A stretch of 64,000 nt of DNA from Fomes fomentarius (lineage: Eukaryota > Basidiomycota > Agaricomycetes > Polyporales > Polyporaceae). The translations under genes were made by a program, and so were the position numbers. Under the pieces are notes generated by a model. That model searched no databases. It worked only from the letters and a program-made list of their open reading frames with translations, and had not been told where the DNA came from. Location of the stretch: contig JABYQN010000002.1 in NCBI GenBank assembly GCA_022606135.1, positions 2,232,001-2,296,000 of the forward strand, in the 5' to 3' direction. This document shows positions 20,489-33,400 of this stretch, piece by piece. Each line of letters starts with the position of its first letter. The stretch's first letter is position 1.

Positions 20489-23400
20489 ATGTCTGCTACG
20501 AACTCACCCTGGATCGCTAACGGGGAGCAGAAGAAGGCTCCATGGTACGCCCTACGAGGAGGAGACGGAAGTAGGTACATCCTAAACCTAGACGAGCAAT
20601 CTGGTTGAATAGGTTCTGATACAGCGTCCACACCCCCTGGTTATGCCGCGGATCCGAAGTACAAGAAGTACACACAACAGGTGGAGAAGTGTCTGAGCTC
20701 CTTCGACAATGTGCATGAATGGGCGGACTTCATCTCGTTCCTGAAGCAGTTATTGAAGGTGCGTACGTCCTCGGTCCTGCTGAGGGCAGCGATTGAACGG
20801 AAATACGTCTAGACGCTCCAATCGTATCAGCAGTTCAAGGAGATTCCACGGAAACTCGTTGTGGCGAAGCGATTATCGCAATGCTTGAATCCAGCGCTAC
20901 CGAACGGGGTGCACCAGAGGGCCTTGGACGTGTACACCCACATATTTGCCGTGCTCGGGGTGCGTTCCCTCTACAATTCATGCGCAACGTGGAGCCGTGA
21001 AATTGACTGGCATTCATCAAGTCCGAGGGGCTACAACGAGATCTTGCTCTATGGTCTTCAGGACTGTTCCCGTTCTTCGAATATGCCTCTACTGCCGTGA
21101 AGGTGAGCAACCTATCTTCGTTTCAATGCTTGCAATTTTCAGACCTCTATCATAGCCGACAGTTCTCAGCCTCTTCGACACCCACTACCTTCCCCTGCAA
21201 GCTGGTCTTCGCCTCGTGATGAGATCATTTATTCTGGCATTACTTCCTGGCTTGGAGGAGGAGACTGGAGAATACTTTGAAAAGGTAATTTGAATGTGCG
21301 CTCGTTGTCAAGCTTGTGTATTGATCGCGTGCAGGTGCTCGCGCTATTAGACCGCCTCGCCGGAACAATCTCGCAGTCGTTCTTCTTCCAGAATATCTGG
21401 CTTGTAATGCTGACTACGCCCCGTGCTCGAGGAACCGCGTTGAGCTACCTCTCTCGCAGGTTGCCACCATTCAAGGCCGAAGAGGGTAAAAGCTTCTATA
21501 TTCTTTGGTACTGCAGCTGGTTGACCCCACCAAATACTAGATATTACACCAATAGTTGGAAGCGACCTTGGCCTCATGATCAGGGCGTTCTCCGCTGCGC
21601 TAGAAGACGACGATCTTCTTGTTCGGCGAGGAGCTTTGGACATCCTCCTGCAGTCATTGCGTATCGATGGTGTTGCAGTCAAGAAAGCACAGGACGACGA
21701 CCGCACCATCCTTATGCGAGCGGCCACGAGCGTAGTCCTGCGCCGCGACTTAGCCTTGAACAGACGGTTATTTGCATGGTTGTTGGGTTCGAGCGAAGGA
21801 AGTCAGGCGCAGGTCGAATACTACAAGCAGCATTCGCTAGAGCTCTTGAGGTCGACATTGAGGGTAACTCCAGCATTTACTTTACTGTCATGCGTTGTCG
21901 TTCATGCTGTCGTAGGACGAGATGTTCAATCCATCACCAGAATATTCTCAATCCCGCCCGTTCAAGATATTCATCTCGCTCCTCGACAAATACGAAGTCG
22001 GCCTTCCGCTCACTGAGGTTCTGGTGTACGATGCCTTCAAAGCTTTGCGAATAGCTTTGGACTCCGGTGCAGATGCTGGAGATGACGTGCGTTTTGTGGT
22101 GACTTGTGTCTCTGTGGCTGATTGACGACCCTATCGAGTAGTTGGCCATGACAGGCAGTACCCTCTATGAGGCGGTGGAACAGCATGCATTGTGGAATCG
22201 CCTGCTTACTGCCATTATCTCAGACCTAGACTCTGGCAACAATGAGGTAATGAACAACACGTTGTGGCCTTGTTTGCTGGTGCTAACGATATCTTGAAGG
22301 GCTGTGGGATGGTCAGATATATTCTTACGACGTTCCATGGCCACGACGAGGAGATAGAAACCATACATCTACCTGTGGTATTCACCGTCATCCTCACTCT
22401 TTTTGCGGTAAGGCATCATTGGATATCGGTACTGGCTTCGACCTTCTGATACACTGTGCAGAGGCGCTCTTGGAGCCAGCTGTCAGCATCTTCAACGATT
22501 CTCGATGCACTCACTCTTGAAGTCGAAGTCTTAACACGTGTCACTCCGGCTGCTCTCAAATCACGTCCTCCTTTGCGACAAGGGGGAACTGCGGCAGATG
22601 GAGACATTCTTTCCTTCGCCCAGGCTTTCTACGGCCTCAAATCCACTGGTGACACGGATGCAACTTGTTTGCGTTCTACCATCCCGTTCGTTACTGCTTT
22701 TGAAGACGTTACCTTCCTTAGTACCACTGCTGCCAAAGCCCTCATGAGCGGTGGCAAGGACGCGAAGAAGGACGCGAAGGCGGACGCTGTCTCTCGCAAT
22801 GTGTTGCTGCTCTCGTTGTCCCTTCTGGACGCACTCGTGAGCAGGCTAGATCACGAATCTGACGTCCCATTCGTCGTGGACTGGGAACCGGCTGGCTGGC
22901 TGTCTGCCGTTCTTGATTGCATCCAGCAGAAGGTATATCGTCTACAACTAATTCTGCTAGTTGTCGCTAATGCTTGCTTCAGGCCGTCACCTTCACTGCC
23001 GTGGACCGCTTGATCACGACAGCCGTCAAGATTCACCAAACGGAGAGGCTAGAGCCAACATTCCTGCTCAACAAGTGTTCATATATCTCTATCATGATTA
23101 ACGTGGTATGTGATCATAGAACCTCATGTTCCGCTTGTTTAATCATGTTAGTTAGCTCCTGCGCTATCTCCGCCCTGCTACCTCGGCGTACCATGTTCGT
23201 GCCGTCAATCTCATATGGTCCTTGGAACGATTGAGTACACAACATTACGTGGAGTCGGTGATAGCGGAGAGCGTGTCTTCTCGACAGCCCAACAATTTAC
23301 AGGACGCTTGCGAAGCCTTTGGTGTCTTGTGGCGACTTACTGGTACGTTGCAAATGTCTGCAATTCTCCCGATACCCATTCTAGTCTGCAGAGGACGCAA

Positions 23401-26400
23401 TGCTCCCCGGCGTGCATCTGAAGGTGCCGATGATGAGTGTGCTCGAGACGCTCAGGAGTGACGATCCCAAGCTTCGCCGGATTGGCGAGACTTGGATGCG
23501 TTGTAGCCTCAAGTCCTATCTGCGGTAAGCTTTGGTTTACCTCCTTGAACGTGATGTCTCATTTTCTCATAGTGTGCTAGACCCAATTTTGTACGACCTC
23601 TTTGACCCTAACATCCGGTACGCTCCCTCAACAATCGAGTTGAAAGGCAAGCAGTTGCAAGGCTTTGCCTACGAGCGCCCGTTCGACCAGCGCTATATCA
23701 ACTATCTGCTTGAGACGCTGTTGTCCGTCGTCAAGTTCGGTGGTCAGGGTTTCAGTAAAGTGGCTAGGAACACGCCAATAAGCCGTTCAATGTACAGCAA
23801 CCTCTTACAACGACTCCAGTCGGGTGCGTATTGCCGTAATGACCCTCCTTCGAGTGTGGTATTAATGCGTGAATGTCAATAGTGAGCGCAATGTTCCCAG
23901 ATGCGTCCTATATGGATATCATAGTCTCTCAGCTCTTGATGAGGTTGGTGCTCAAACTTGCTTCGTAAGACACAGTTATAACTCTACAACCTTAGAATTC
24001 TTCAATCCGAACCAAAGGCTTCGCTCGCTCCCTCGATGCATCCCTTCCATATCGTGTCGCAAAATCTCTCAGTCGAGCTTCTCCAGGCTTTGGTAGCGCG
24101 AGGAGAAATTGATGTCGTCACTCTCCAGTCGCTGGAGTCAGCAGTCGTGCAAAAGCTGTACTTCTGTGTCCATACTGGACGACTGGACCTACAGAACAAA
24201 CTACTTCACCTGCTCCACTCGATCATTGTTGCGTCCATAGCGGGTTCCGGACAGGGTTCCGACATTGAACGCGCCGCGGACGGTATCAGCATTCAAGATG
24301 CTCCGACGGGATCACGCAGAGAGTCTCATGCCGCACACCCACTGCTGGTCCAGACGCTCATAGACGGAATCTCAACACCGTCGAATCGGTCACTTCTCCA
24401 ACATTGGCTCGACTTTGTCATGATGACCGTTCCTCAATTCAAGGAGACGTTGAAGGCGGTGGTCACGCCCTTGACTGACTGCGTTTGTAGGCAGCTTCGT
24501 CTGGCGCTGACAGAGATCCTGGACGCCTCCGTTGACGGCCCTCTCATCGAGGACATCGTGTCTTACACCACGGACGCGGACTTCATGATGCTACTGACTG
24601 CCCTGGAGCGACTATCGCTACTGAGCATGTGCCGCACGCCTGGAGAGCAGCCACCAGAAGAAGAGCAGCAGGCGACGGAGAAGGTCGCGCAGGAATCCGG
24701 AGGGTTGCTTGGCTATGTATCGAATGTCTTTAGCTCGGACGGTGTATATGGCGCAAATGATGAGACTACTCTAGTGAGTTGGTTCAGTTCATCATAGCAG
24801 AAATAGACTCATCCCCTGAATATAGACCAGATCATCCGATTACCGATGTCTGCAGAATGCTGTCCGTGTGCTGTATGCATTATGGGATAAGCTAGCGCTG
24901 CCCCACGAGGGCGACTGGGCGTCAAGAGCAGAGTCATTGTCGCTGATTTACTCTCGTGCACGGAGTAGGAGTAGGCGCGTCCTTGAACATCTGTTCCGTG
25001 CACATTCAACCGAGGTCCTCGAAGCAATCGTTGACTGCTGGTACGAGCAAATATTGGTGTGTTGTATAGGCAGTTTATTGTGGATACACATTGACATATA
25101 CGATAGGCACGACCCGACAATGCGGAGACGTCTGCGGCATATAACCTTGTGGATGTGCTAACATCGAGCGCTCAGAATGCTGTTCACATGTTATGTGAGA
25201 GCATCTCTTGCCGTACTCCTGGCCTATCCGAGCGCACGAAGAAGGTCGTTGCGTTTGCCGATTTGTAAGTGCTCTCCCATTATCAGATCCATGTTTCCAC
25301 TCATACACATCTGGTAGGCTTGACATGACGCTTTTCGACTTCCTTGAACAGTACATGAAGCGCTTGGAGGGCCCTCTCGCCCTGCAAGTCTGGAACCGTT
25401 TCTTGCAACTAGTGAAGGATCTGCTCGCATCTCTGCGTGACTTCCGACCACAAGCATTTGCTGCTCTAAAGTATGTCAATTGGCCCATGACCTCGAATTT
25501 AATATTGATGCCCCTTGCGCAGATGCTTCACGGTACTTGCAGACAAGATGTCACAAACATCTGCCTTAGACGACAAACGGATACGCAAGGACATGCAGGT
25601 ATGTACGAGTGACATGTTTGGGCAATCAGTCCATCTGATGCCTGTGTGTTAGGAAACATATAGCAAGCTACTTGATATTTGTGTTCTCTCCGGACGTTCA
25701 GTGGAGTCTGGTTCGTGGATCCGAAGAGCACAGCGTGACACTCTTGCCGCCAATGGTCGAGACTCGCCCGTGCCAACTCTTCGTGGTACGTTTACTGATG
25801 TACTGAACTTCTTGTCGCGACACGGACACTCATCATACCTTTGTCCCCAAAGCCTCGGACTCGACTGAGAAGAACGCAAGTTCGACGTCATTGCCACTGC
25901 CAGAGAACATCAAACCATCCTATGGCATTGACGTCGTTCAACAGGTTCGCATCATAGCTCGTTTCGTAGATCTCCCACTGACCTGGATGTATTCAGGTCA
26001 ACTCGTATATCGCTTCAGACGCATTGCCGAGCATACGCAAGTTCCTGATCGATGCAGACAAGATATTGGCAGCTTGCAACCAGATCGCCTACAACATCAT
26101 CACTCCTGCTCTGAAAGGCAAATCGAGGTGAGTGTTCACTCCTGTTTCTGGCATCCGCTCGTGGCTGATAGGGATCCACACTCGTCAGGCCACTGGACGT
26201 GGAGGATGACATCATTGCGATCATCCGGGAAATGGCGAAGATCAACGTTGCAGTGAAGGCATGGCGCCCACTCGTCTTCGAATCATTAAATGACAATAGA
26301 TCCTTCAATTCAACTCCGGATGCGGCGGAGAAGTGGATGCCCGTCATCAAGTCTTTCTTTGACACAGACAAGACCGCATTACCCGAGCTACTGGGTAGCC

Positions 26401-27379
26401 TTCTGATTACTTTCATTAATGAAATTCCACTGATGGTATACAGGCAAAATCACTACGGTCCCGTCCGCCAACATCTTCACAAACCGAGAGTATGAGATGC
26501 TTCTGCGATCTCTGAATCTCAGGCGGCTGTCCTATGTGATTGTGTCAGCAGAGAAGAACCATTTCCTCACCCAGCTTCCCAGTATTCAGGAAAAGCTGGT
26601 CGATACTCTGCGGAACGTCTCAGCGCCGATCGTGCAGAGCGAGGTCTTCCTCTGTGTGCGAGTTCTCTTATGCCGGCTCTCACCGCATAACTTGTCGAGT
26701 TTCTGGCCAGTCATCTTGACAGAGCTCGTAAGTGTACATAAAAAGACTCGCCTTTCCTCGATACTCATCAGTGTCTCCAGTACCGCATCTTCGAGCAAAT
26801 CCTCGCCAACATCCCAGGCGACGGATCAGAGGAGCTCGGACTCGTACTATCCGCTTGCAAATTGCTAGACTTGCTCCTGGTATTGCAGACAGAGGAGTTC
26901 CAAGTGTGAGTGGCAGCAACTGATTGTACAAGAGCTTCCTTCTCATTTCGCTGCGCCTTGTAGCCACCAATGGATCTTCATCACGGACACCGTGGATGCG
27001 GTGTACCGTCCAGAAGACTGGTTCCCAGAAGCACTTCTCGACCGACTATCAGAGGTTGTGGGGTCCCTGCCAGTCGCAGAGGTGAGTTGCACGAGTCATG
27101 GCTAATCATCAATGCAATTGACTCGATTCGATCACATAACGTTAGAGCACTGCCAGGCCGCCCGCAGCGTCCCATCTTCCGACGCCGTCGGCTCCAAGTA
27201 CACAGATGCGCCGGCCACTCCTGCACTCCCTCCGGCAGATAGACAGCCTCCGAGACCTGGTGCCGTTCTTCTCGACGGCAAGCATTTCCTCGTACGAGAG
27301 CGTGTACCATTCCGGTGGGATCATCGACTGGCCGCTCGTCGAGCGTGGACTGCTGGAGGACCTCTTCGAGGGCAGGTGA
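20489..27379 (+). CDS. DOP1: Dopey-family protein DOP1
   Basis: Very large peripheral protein (about 1,800 residues, more than 20 exons) of the Dopey family, which with Mon2 and the flippase Neo1 works in endosome-to-Golgi traffic. Start ATG 20489 gives MSATNSPWIANGEQKKAPWY; the first intron (from 20570) leads to YAADPKYKKYTQQVEKCLSS FDNVHEWADFISFLKQLLK and TLQSYQQFKEIPRKLVVAKR LSQCLNPALPNGVHQRALDV YTHIFAVLG, the diagnostic Dopey N-terminal domain. The middle is alpha-helical leucine-rich repeat-like sequence across many exons (for example 22456-22940, 24036-24780, 26199-26440). The C-terminus reads SLRDLVPFFSTASISSYESV YHSGGIIDWPLVERGLLEDL FEGR with TGA at 27377-27379, the conserved Dopey ending. 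Many internal introns are clean GT-AG, and I saw no break. Internal exon limits were not all worked out. Confidence 0.93.
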
Positions 27380-28061
27380 CAGTAGGTGGGGTAGGCAGCG
27401 GAGCCTGGACCATGGGCTCTACCTCCTATACCCCCTTTCTGAAGCTCTGTGCGTACATACTCTGACACACGCTTCCCACCGCTCCTTCCCCGGAATACGC
27501 ATACACACACCCTTTCACCCTAACAGAGCGCTCCTTACATCATATCGTCCACTTGTTCTCTTCCCGCCGGCGCCGTTGTTGTAGCCTGATACCAATGCTA
27601 TTACGATACTCCCATCGTCCCGCAGCAGCATCCTGCCGTAAGATTATTGCGGATAGGATTTGTGGGTCGTCAGTCGTAAGTTATAAGCACCCAAACGAAG
27701 GTAAAGCGGCCCTGCGCCGCCCCCACCTCGCCTCGCCTACATGTCGCAGCTCGGCCCAATGCCGTCCCGTGTAACACCAACGTTCGCTTATCACCGGTTC
27801 ACCGGCCATCGGCAAAACTACTGCAAGTACACTCACTTTCGTCATCCTGCCACAAGGCCGACATCGCACTTATTCGATGTTAGTCAGGCAGTTCTCTTGG
27901 CATGCCAAACATGGCGTCATATGGGACGAGAAAGCAAGCATTCGATAGCATGGACTCCTTAAGACGAAAAATAAATACAACATGGATTCCGATGCCACTG
28001 GGAACCACGAAACAGTAGATGGCGCTCCTCGGCCTGATACCCCCATGGAGATGATGACAAA
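27380..28061. other. Convergent intergenic region
   Basis: 3' flanks of DOP1 (+) and the SSP120-like gene (-). Open frames at 27553-27962 look like chance. Nothing else seen. Confidence 0.5.
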
Positions 28062-29526
28062 TCAGAAGTCGCCCCAGGTCCGGCGGAACTTGTACTGCAT
28101 GCGTTCACCCTGTTTTCAGCGTCCATACATGCGACACACAAGGATGCGGACGTGTAGCGTACCTTGTACGGGAGGTTCTTCCTGAGCACGGGAGAAGGGG
28201 ATATCGAACATGAGAAACAGGGCGCTCACATGCGACAGCAACAAAACGCACCTCATCTTCTCCTTTGGCGTCTTGGGGGCTTGTATCCTCCGTCGCCAGA
28301 GCCCCACTCGCCCTGCTGCTCCGCCTCCGCCTTCACCTTTGCGTACTTGGCAATCGGGTCCTGCTTCTCGGGTGGAGGCACCCGCGTGATCTTCTTCGGA
28401 TCGCTGCCAGAGGAGGCAGGGGGGTCCTCGAGGACCGGCGGGGGCGGCTCGAGCTGGTCGTCGTGTGGGTTTTGGGCGACAAACTGCGGATCTGCGGCAC
28501 CGCCCTCGGTGTGTTCCTGCTGCTGGGGCTCGTCGTGGTGGTCGTGCTGCTCGATAACCTCTTCAACAGAGATGCCTTGGAACTTGGCCTCGCGCTCGGC
28601 CTCGATGCGCTCGATCTGCTCGTGGTGCGCGAAGTGCTCGAGGTCTTCGGGGTGGTTGTAGGCCTCGTCTGTCTGCGTCTCGGGGGTGGAGTGGAATTGC
28701 TCTGTTGGTGGAGGGGAGGGACCGAGTCTATGTTGTCAGGAAGGGTTCTAATCTTGTGCTGGGGCTACGTTACCTTCGTGATGCAGGAAGAACTCTGTAC
28801 GATTTGTTGAGAAGGATAGGAGTGCAAGGCGAAGGAAGAAGACGCACCGCTCTCTACGTCGTAGTGGTGTCCCTCTGCACCGAGCTCATCAAAACTAGGC
28901 AGTCCATCAAGGCCAACGGCTTCGAGCTCGTCTAGGGTGATAGTGTCGTCGCCATTCTTGTCGAGGCGGGTGAGCACTGTCCTGACGATGTGTTCGGCCT
29001 TCTTCTGATGTTCAATGTCGTCCTACGAAGGGACCATTACCACCTGAGCACACGAGCAAGTGAAAAGCGGGCCGGACGTACCTTCGACTTCTTCTGAGAG
29101 TAAATGTGGTGAACGCCGTAGATGGCCTCAATCTCCTCCTTGTCCCACCGGTTGTCGCTGCAATGAAGAGGGATTGAGCTATTGGAGCGAGAGTTTGATT
29201 GCGCAGGACGCACCGGTTCAGGTCATGGAGTTGGAAGAAGCTCGGGACATCAAACGAGTCTCTGGTAGTAGGAAACGGAATAAGCTGCCTCTTCACGCTA
29301 TGTTCGGGTGAAAAATGTCGCACATGTGATGCTCCGAGGCCATCTGGAGGCAAAGAGCACATGTCAGCGAGTCTGTAGTAAGAACGCATGAAACACATGA
29401 ACTGACGTGTCTCGCGGCGTATTGGGCGACGGTTTCTCCAGGCTGAGGACCGTCGTCTTCGTGTCCGCCATGGGCGGCGACTGAGCGGAGGTAGACAAAG
29501 AAAGCGAGAGTAGTGAGGAGCTGCAT
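28062..29526 (-). CDS. SSP120: SSP120/nucleobindin-like secreted EF-hand protein, apparent frameshift near the 3' end
   Basis: Calcium-binding secretory-pathway protein like yeast Ssp120. Start ATG 29526 opens a signal peptide, MQLLTTLAFFVYLRSVAA, then HGGHEDDGPQPGETVAQYAA RH. EF-hand 1 is FQLHDLNRDNRWDKEEIEAI YG; EF-hand 2 is TRLDKNGDDTITLDELEAVG L. A charged Gln/Glu/His-rich coiled region follows (EHFAHHEQIERIEAEREAKF, EEVIEQHDHHDEPQQQEH). In the last long exon the frame GEWGSGDGGYKPP meets a stop (28253-28255), but one base off it continues KTPKEKMRK, NLPYK and, after two introns, YKFRRTWGDF with a stop at 28062-28064. The break falls in a run of five identical bases at 28275-28279, so a sequencing error or a recent indel is likely. 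As written, the protein ends in a short basic tail at 28253. Confidence 0.85.
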
Positions 29527-30403
29527 GGAGAGGAATGCAGCAAGCAGTCTCGCACTCTGTCTGTGTCTCGACGGTGGGCAATTGCAAGGGAGACGCCCAT
29601 TCGGTTTGGTGGTCGTGGCCTGGAAAGGGCAGTTCGTTCCCGCGTGTCCGATTGAATCTCACCAGATGGCATCTGTCCGATTCGCCGTGCATTGCAAGTT
29701 GAACGTTGAAGCCTTGCGGCGCGATCATCGTGCACTCCTTACCCCGAGGATGACGGCCTTTGTAAGCCTGGTTCCTGCGCGGCGTTCAATGTGGATCTGA
29801 AGATATGCATACGGAATAGATCTGCGTCATTAACACCGTGTCAGTGTGGATGGTTCGGGCACCGAGCTTAGCGTCAATACGCCCGAACCTTCTGCAACAG
29901 TTGTGACTTGTGGAACACTGGTGGCAAGCTCGCAGTCGTGCTTTTTGAAACCACCGGTCGGGAAATGACTACAAGCCTCTTCGACTCATCCTATCGATAA
30001 CCGGATCCGTGGCGGCTCCGGCGCGGTGTCGATCTACTCCGCCCGCCCTATTCACACCGCGGCGAAAGCACATACACATTCCAAGCAAGTGTACCGCGCT
30101 AGCCTCTATGCTGCTCGGATAGGGGGTGTTCAATGTCTATGGCGAGCAGGGGGAGCTCTTTCGAGGTTGGCAAGGAAAGCATTCGAACTTGAACGTGTCG
30201 TCATTATCGCGGGTGATGCGAAGTTCGACAGATACGTACGTGAGAATGTGCGGTTCTCCGCTTGCTTGCTAAGAGGCGCTCGGCGTGTACAGAGATGACT
30301 GGAAACCTTGGTATATATAAGCTCCCCACCGCACATTTCCCGGTCCCCGATCTCTTCCCCCCGTTCTCGAGTGCAAGCCAGCTCGCCTCGCGCGTCCTGT
30401 ACC
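29527..30403. promoter_or_regulatory. Divergent promoter region, SSP120-like / ABC transporter
   Basis: 877 nt between opposed start codons. It contains a clear TATA box close to the transporter side. No exact CCGCGG pleiotropic drug response element was noticed. Small open frames on both strands have no coding character. Confidence 0.4.
30311..30320 (+). promoter_or_regulatory. TATA box of the ABC transporter gene
   Basis: GTATATATAA lies about 85-90 nt before ATG 30404, a good position for a regulated fungal promoter. A pyrimidine-rich stretch (CCCGGTCCCCGATCTCTTCC) follows, as expected near a fungal transcription start. Confidence 0.6.
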
Positions 30404-33400
30404 ATGGCGGACACTCCAGGCGACGATCGCACCCTCCGTGGCGACGCGACTCCATCCCACCATGTCGACATTGCTCAGGCCGAGGCTCAGTTCAACGAAT
30501 TACAACGCGTCTTGTCCATTCGTTCTCAGCAAGCGGATTCGGACCGTACGCCCTCACCTCACGAAAAGGTTCATGATGTCGAGAAGGGCGAAAAGGATGA
30601 GGCCTTTGACCTCCGCGCGTATCTGGCTTCATCCAGTCAAGCCGCCCAACAGGCCGGACTCGCACACAAACATGTTGGCGTCACATGGGAAAACCTTCGC
30701 GTAGAGGGTGTTGGTGGCATCGGACACAAGGTGGGTCCCCTTTCAAATTTTGGAACAGCCACCGAAACTCAATTGGTCTAACCGCACCGGGCGTCTAGAT
30801 TCATGTTCATACCTTTGGACGTATGTCGTCCACGTTCCTCACTGCCGCTCGCCCGCTCATCTATGTAACTTTGCAGAGGAAGTTCTAGGATTTTGGTTTT
30901 ACCCTTTTCGCTTGCTCCGCAGTGTCGCTCAAACCGTGGTCCCTGCCATCCGGCCTCCCGTCCCGACCTTCCCGATTCTGCACCCGTAGGTTCCTGACCT
31001 TCATGCCGCACGCGATGTACTCACCTGGCGCATTAATGCAGGCAATCTGGCCTTCTAAAGCCCGGCGAGATGTGCTTGGTGCTCGGTTGCCCGGGCTCCG
31101 GATGCACCACGTTCCTCAAGGCTATAGCTAACCAGCGGCAGGATTACTCTGCTATCGAAGGTGATGTTCGGTATGCCGGTATAAATGCGCACGACATGGC
31201 AAAGTACTACAAGGGTGAGGTGGTGTACAACGAGGAGGGTACGTACTTGTTGCATCGTCGTCCAATTCTCTGCTCAATCTTGAAATAGACGATCGTCATA
31301 TCGCGACGCTCACTGTCGCTCAAACTTTGAATTTTGCGCTGTCGCTGAAGACGCCTGGTCCCAATGGCCGTCTCCCTGGCATGTCGCGCAAAGAGTTCGA
31401 CGAGACCGTCCGGCGCACGCTTCTCAACATGCTTAACATCACTCATACTGCAAACACGTACGTCGGTGACGAGTTCGTCCGCGGTGTTTCCGGTGGTGAG
31501 CGCAAGCGTGTATCGATTGCGGAGATGATGGCGACCCGTGCGCACGTCCTTTGCTTCGACAACTCGACTCGTGGGCTGGACGCCAGTACTGCGCTCGACT
31601 TTATCAAGGCGATGCGCGTCATGACTGACATCCTTGGTCAGACTACATTCGCTACGCTGTGAGTTCCCTAGTACTATTTTCTCTCACGAACGGTCAGATG
31701 ATATTGGCGCGTAGCTACCAAGCCGGTGAGGGTATTTATGAGCTCTTTGACAAAGTCCTCGTCCTGGATCAGGGCCGGCAAGTCTACTTCGGCCCTCCAT
31801 CTGAGGCCCGTGCGTACTTCGAAACCCTTGGATACAAGTCCCTTCCCCGCCAGAGCACTCCCGACTACCTTACTGGCTGCACAGACCCCAACGAACGGCA
31901 GTTCGCTCCTGGCCGGTCAGAAGCTGATGTGCCAACGACGCCCGAGGCGCTCGAAGAAGCGTTCCTCAAGTCGCGGTTTGCAGGCGATATGTACAACCAG
32001 CTCAATGATTACAAGCAGAAGATGGAACTGGACAAAGCGGACGAGGAGGCATTCCGCGCGGCGGTCCTCGCTGAGAAGAAGAAGGGTGTGTCGAAGAAGA
32101 GCCCGTACACTCTTGGCTTCACCGGCCAGGTCAAGGCGCTGTTCATTCGACAGTTCAGGATGAGGTTGCAGGACCGCTTCCAGTTGATTACGAGTTTCAC
32201 CTTGTCTTTCGTGAGTCGCAGCGAGTGATGGTGCTTGCCTACTGGACTGCTGACGCCACGTTGCAGATTCTTGCCCTTGTTATCGGTGCTGCGTACTACA
32301 ACCTTCAGCTGACCTCGCAGGGTGCATTCACTCGCGGCTCTGTCATGTTCGCTGCCCTCCTCACCTGTGCTCTCGAGACCTTCGGTGAAGTAAGTGATCC
32401 ATCATGATGTGTCCAGTCCGGCTTCTCTGAACATTGTCGTGCAGATGCCCGTGCAGATGCTTGGTCGCCCGATCTTGAAGAAACAGACCAACTACGCGCT
32501 CTTCCGTCCGGCTGCTGTAGCTGTGGCGAACACACTTGCAGATATACCTTTCTCGGCAGTTCGGGTCTTCATTTATAACCTGATCATCTACTTCATGTCG
32601 AACCTTTCACGGTCGGCAGGCGGCTTCTTCACCTATCACCTTTTCGTATGTTTATCTTCTTGTTTGACTGGCGGCCCGTTTATAAGCTATCTGTGTGGCA
32701 GATCTACCTGGCGTTCTTGACGATGCAGGGCTTCTTCCGGACGTTCGGTATCATGTGCTCGAACTTCGACTCGGCGTTCCGACTGGCGACGTTCTTCATC
32801 CCGAACATGGTTCAGTATGCAGGCTACATGATCCCCGTGTTCCAGATGAAGCGGTGGTTATTCTGGATTGTAAGTCGCTTTGTTGACTCTTTGACTTGCT
32901 TTGGTTTCTCACACCAACGTATACAGTACTACATCAACCCTGTCGCGTATGGTATGAAATTCAACATTGATACCCTCATTTACAATTAGCTGACGTCTGC
33001 CACAGCTTTCGTGGGCATTTTGGAGAACGAGTACATGCGGATAGGGGTACGTTCCTGTGCACTCATCATTACGGGATGAGTTGGCTAACATTGTGGTTAA
33101 GTTGACATGTGACGGTAACTCGATTGTTCCTCGCAACCCACCGGGCATCGACAAATATCCGTAAGTCATGCTTCCATACGGTATTTTTTTGGTGCTCAAT
33201 ATCGTTGTAGTGCCGGACTGGGCCCCAACCAGGTGTGTACGCTTTTCGGAGCTATCCCAGGCCAGGAGGTTGTTACCGGGCGCAACTACGTGAACCTTGG
33301 CTTCGGGCTGAACGTCTCAGATCTCTGGCGTCGGAACTTCCTTGTCCTGCTTGGTTTCTTCATCCTGTTCCAAATCACGCAAGTCTTCCTGATCGAGTAC

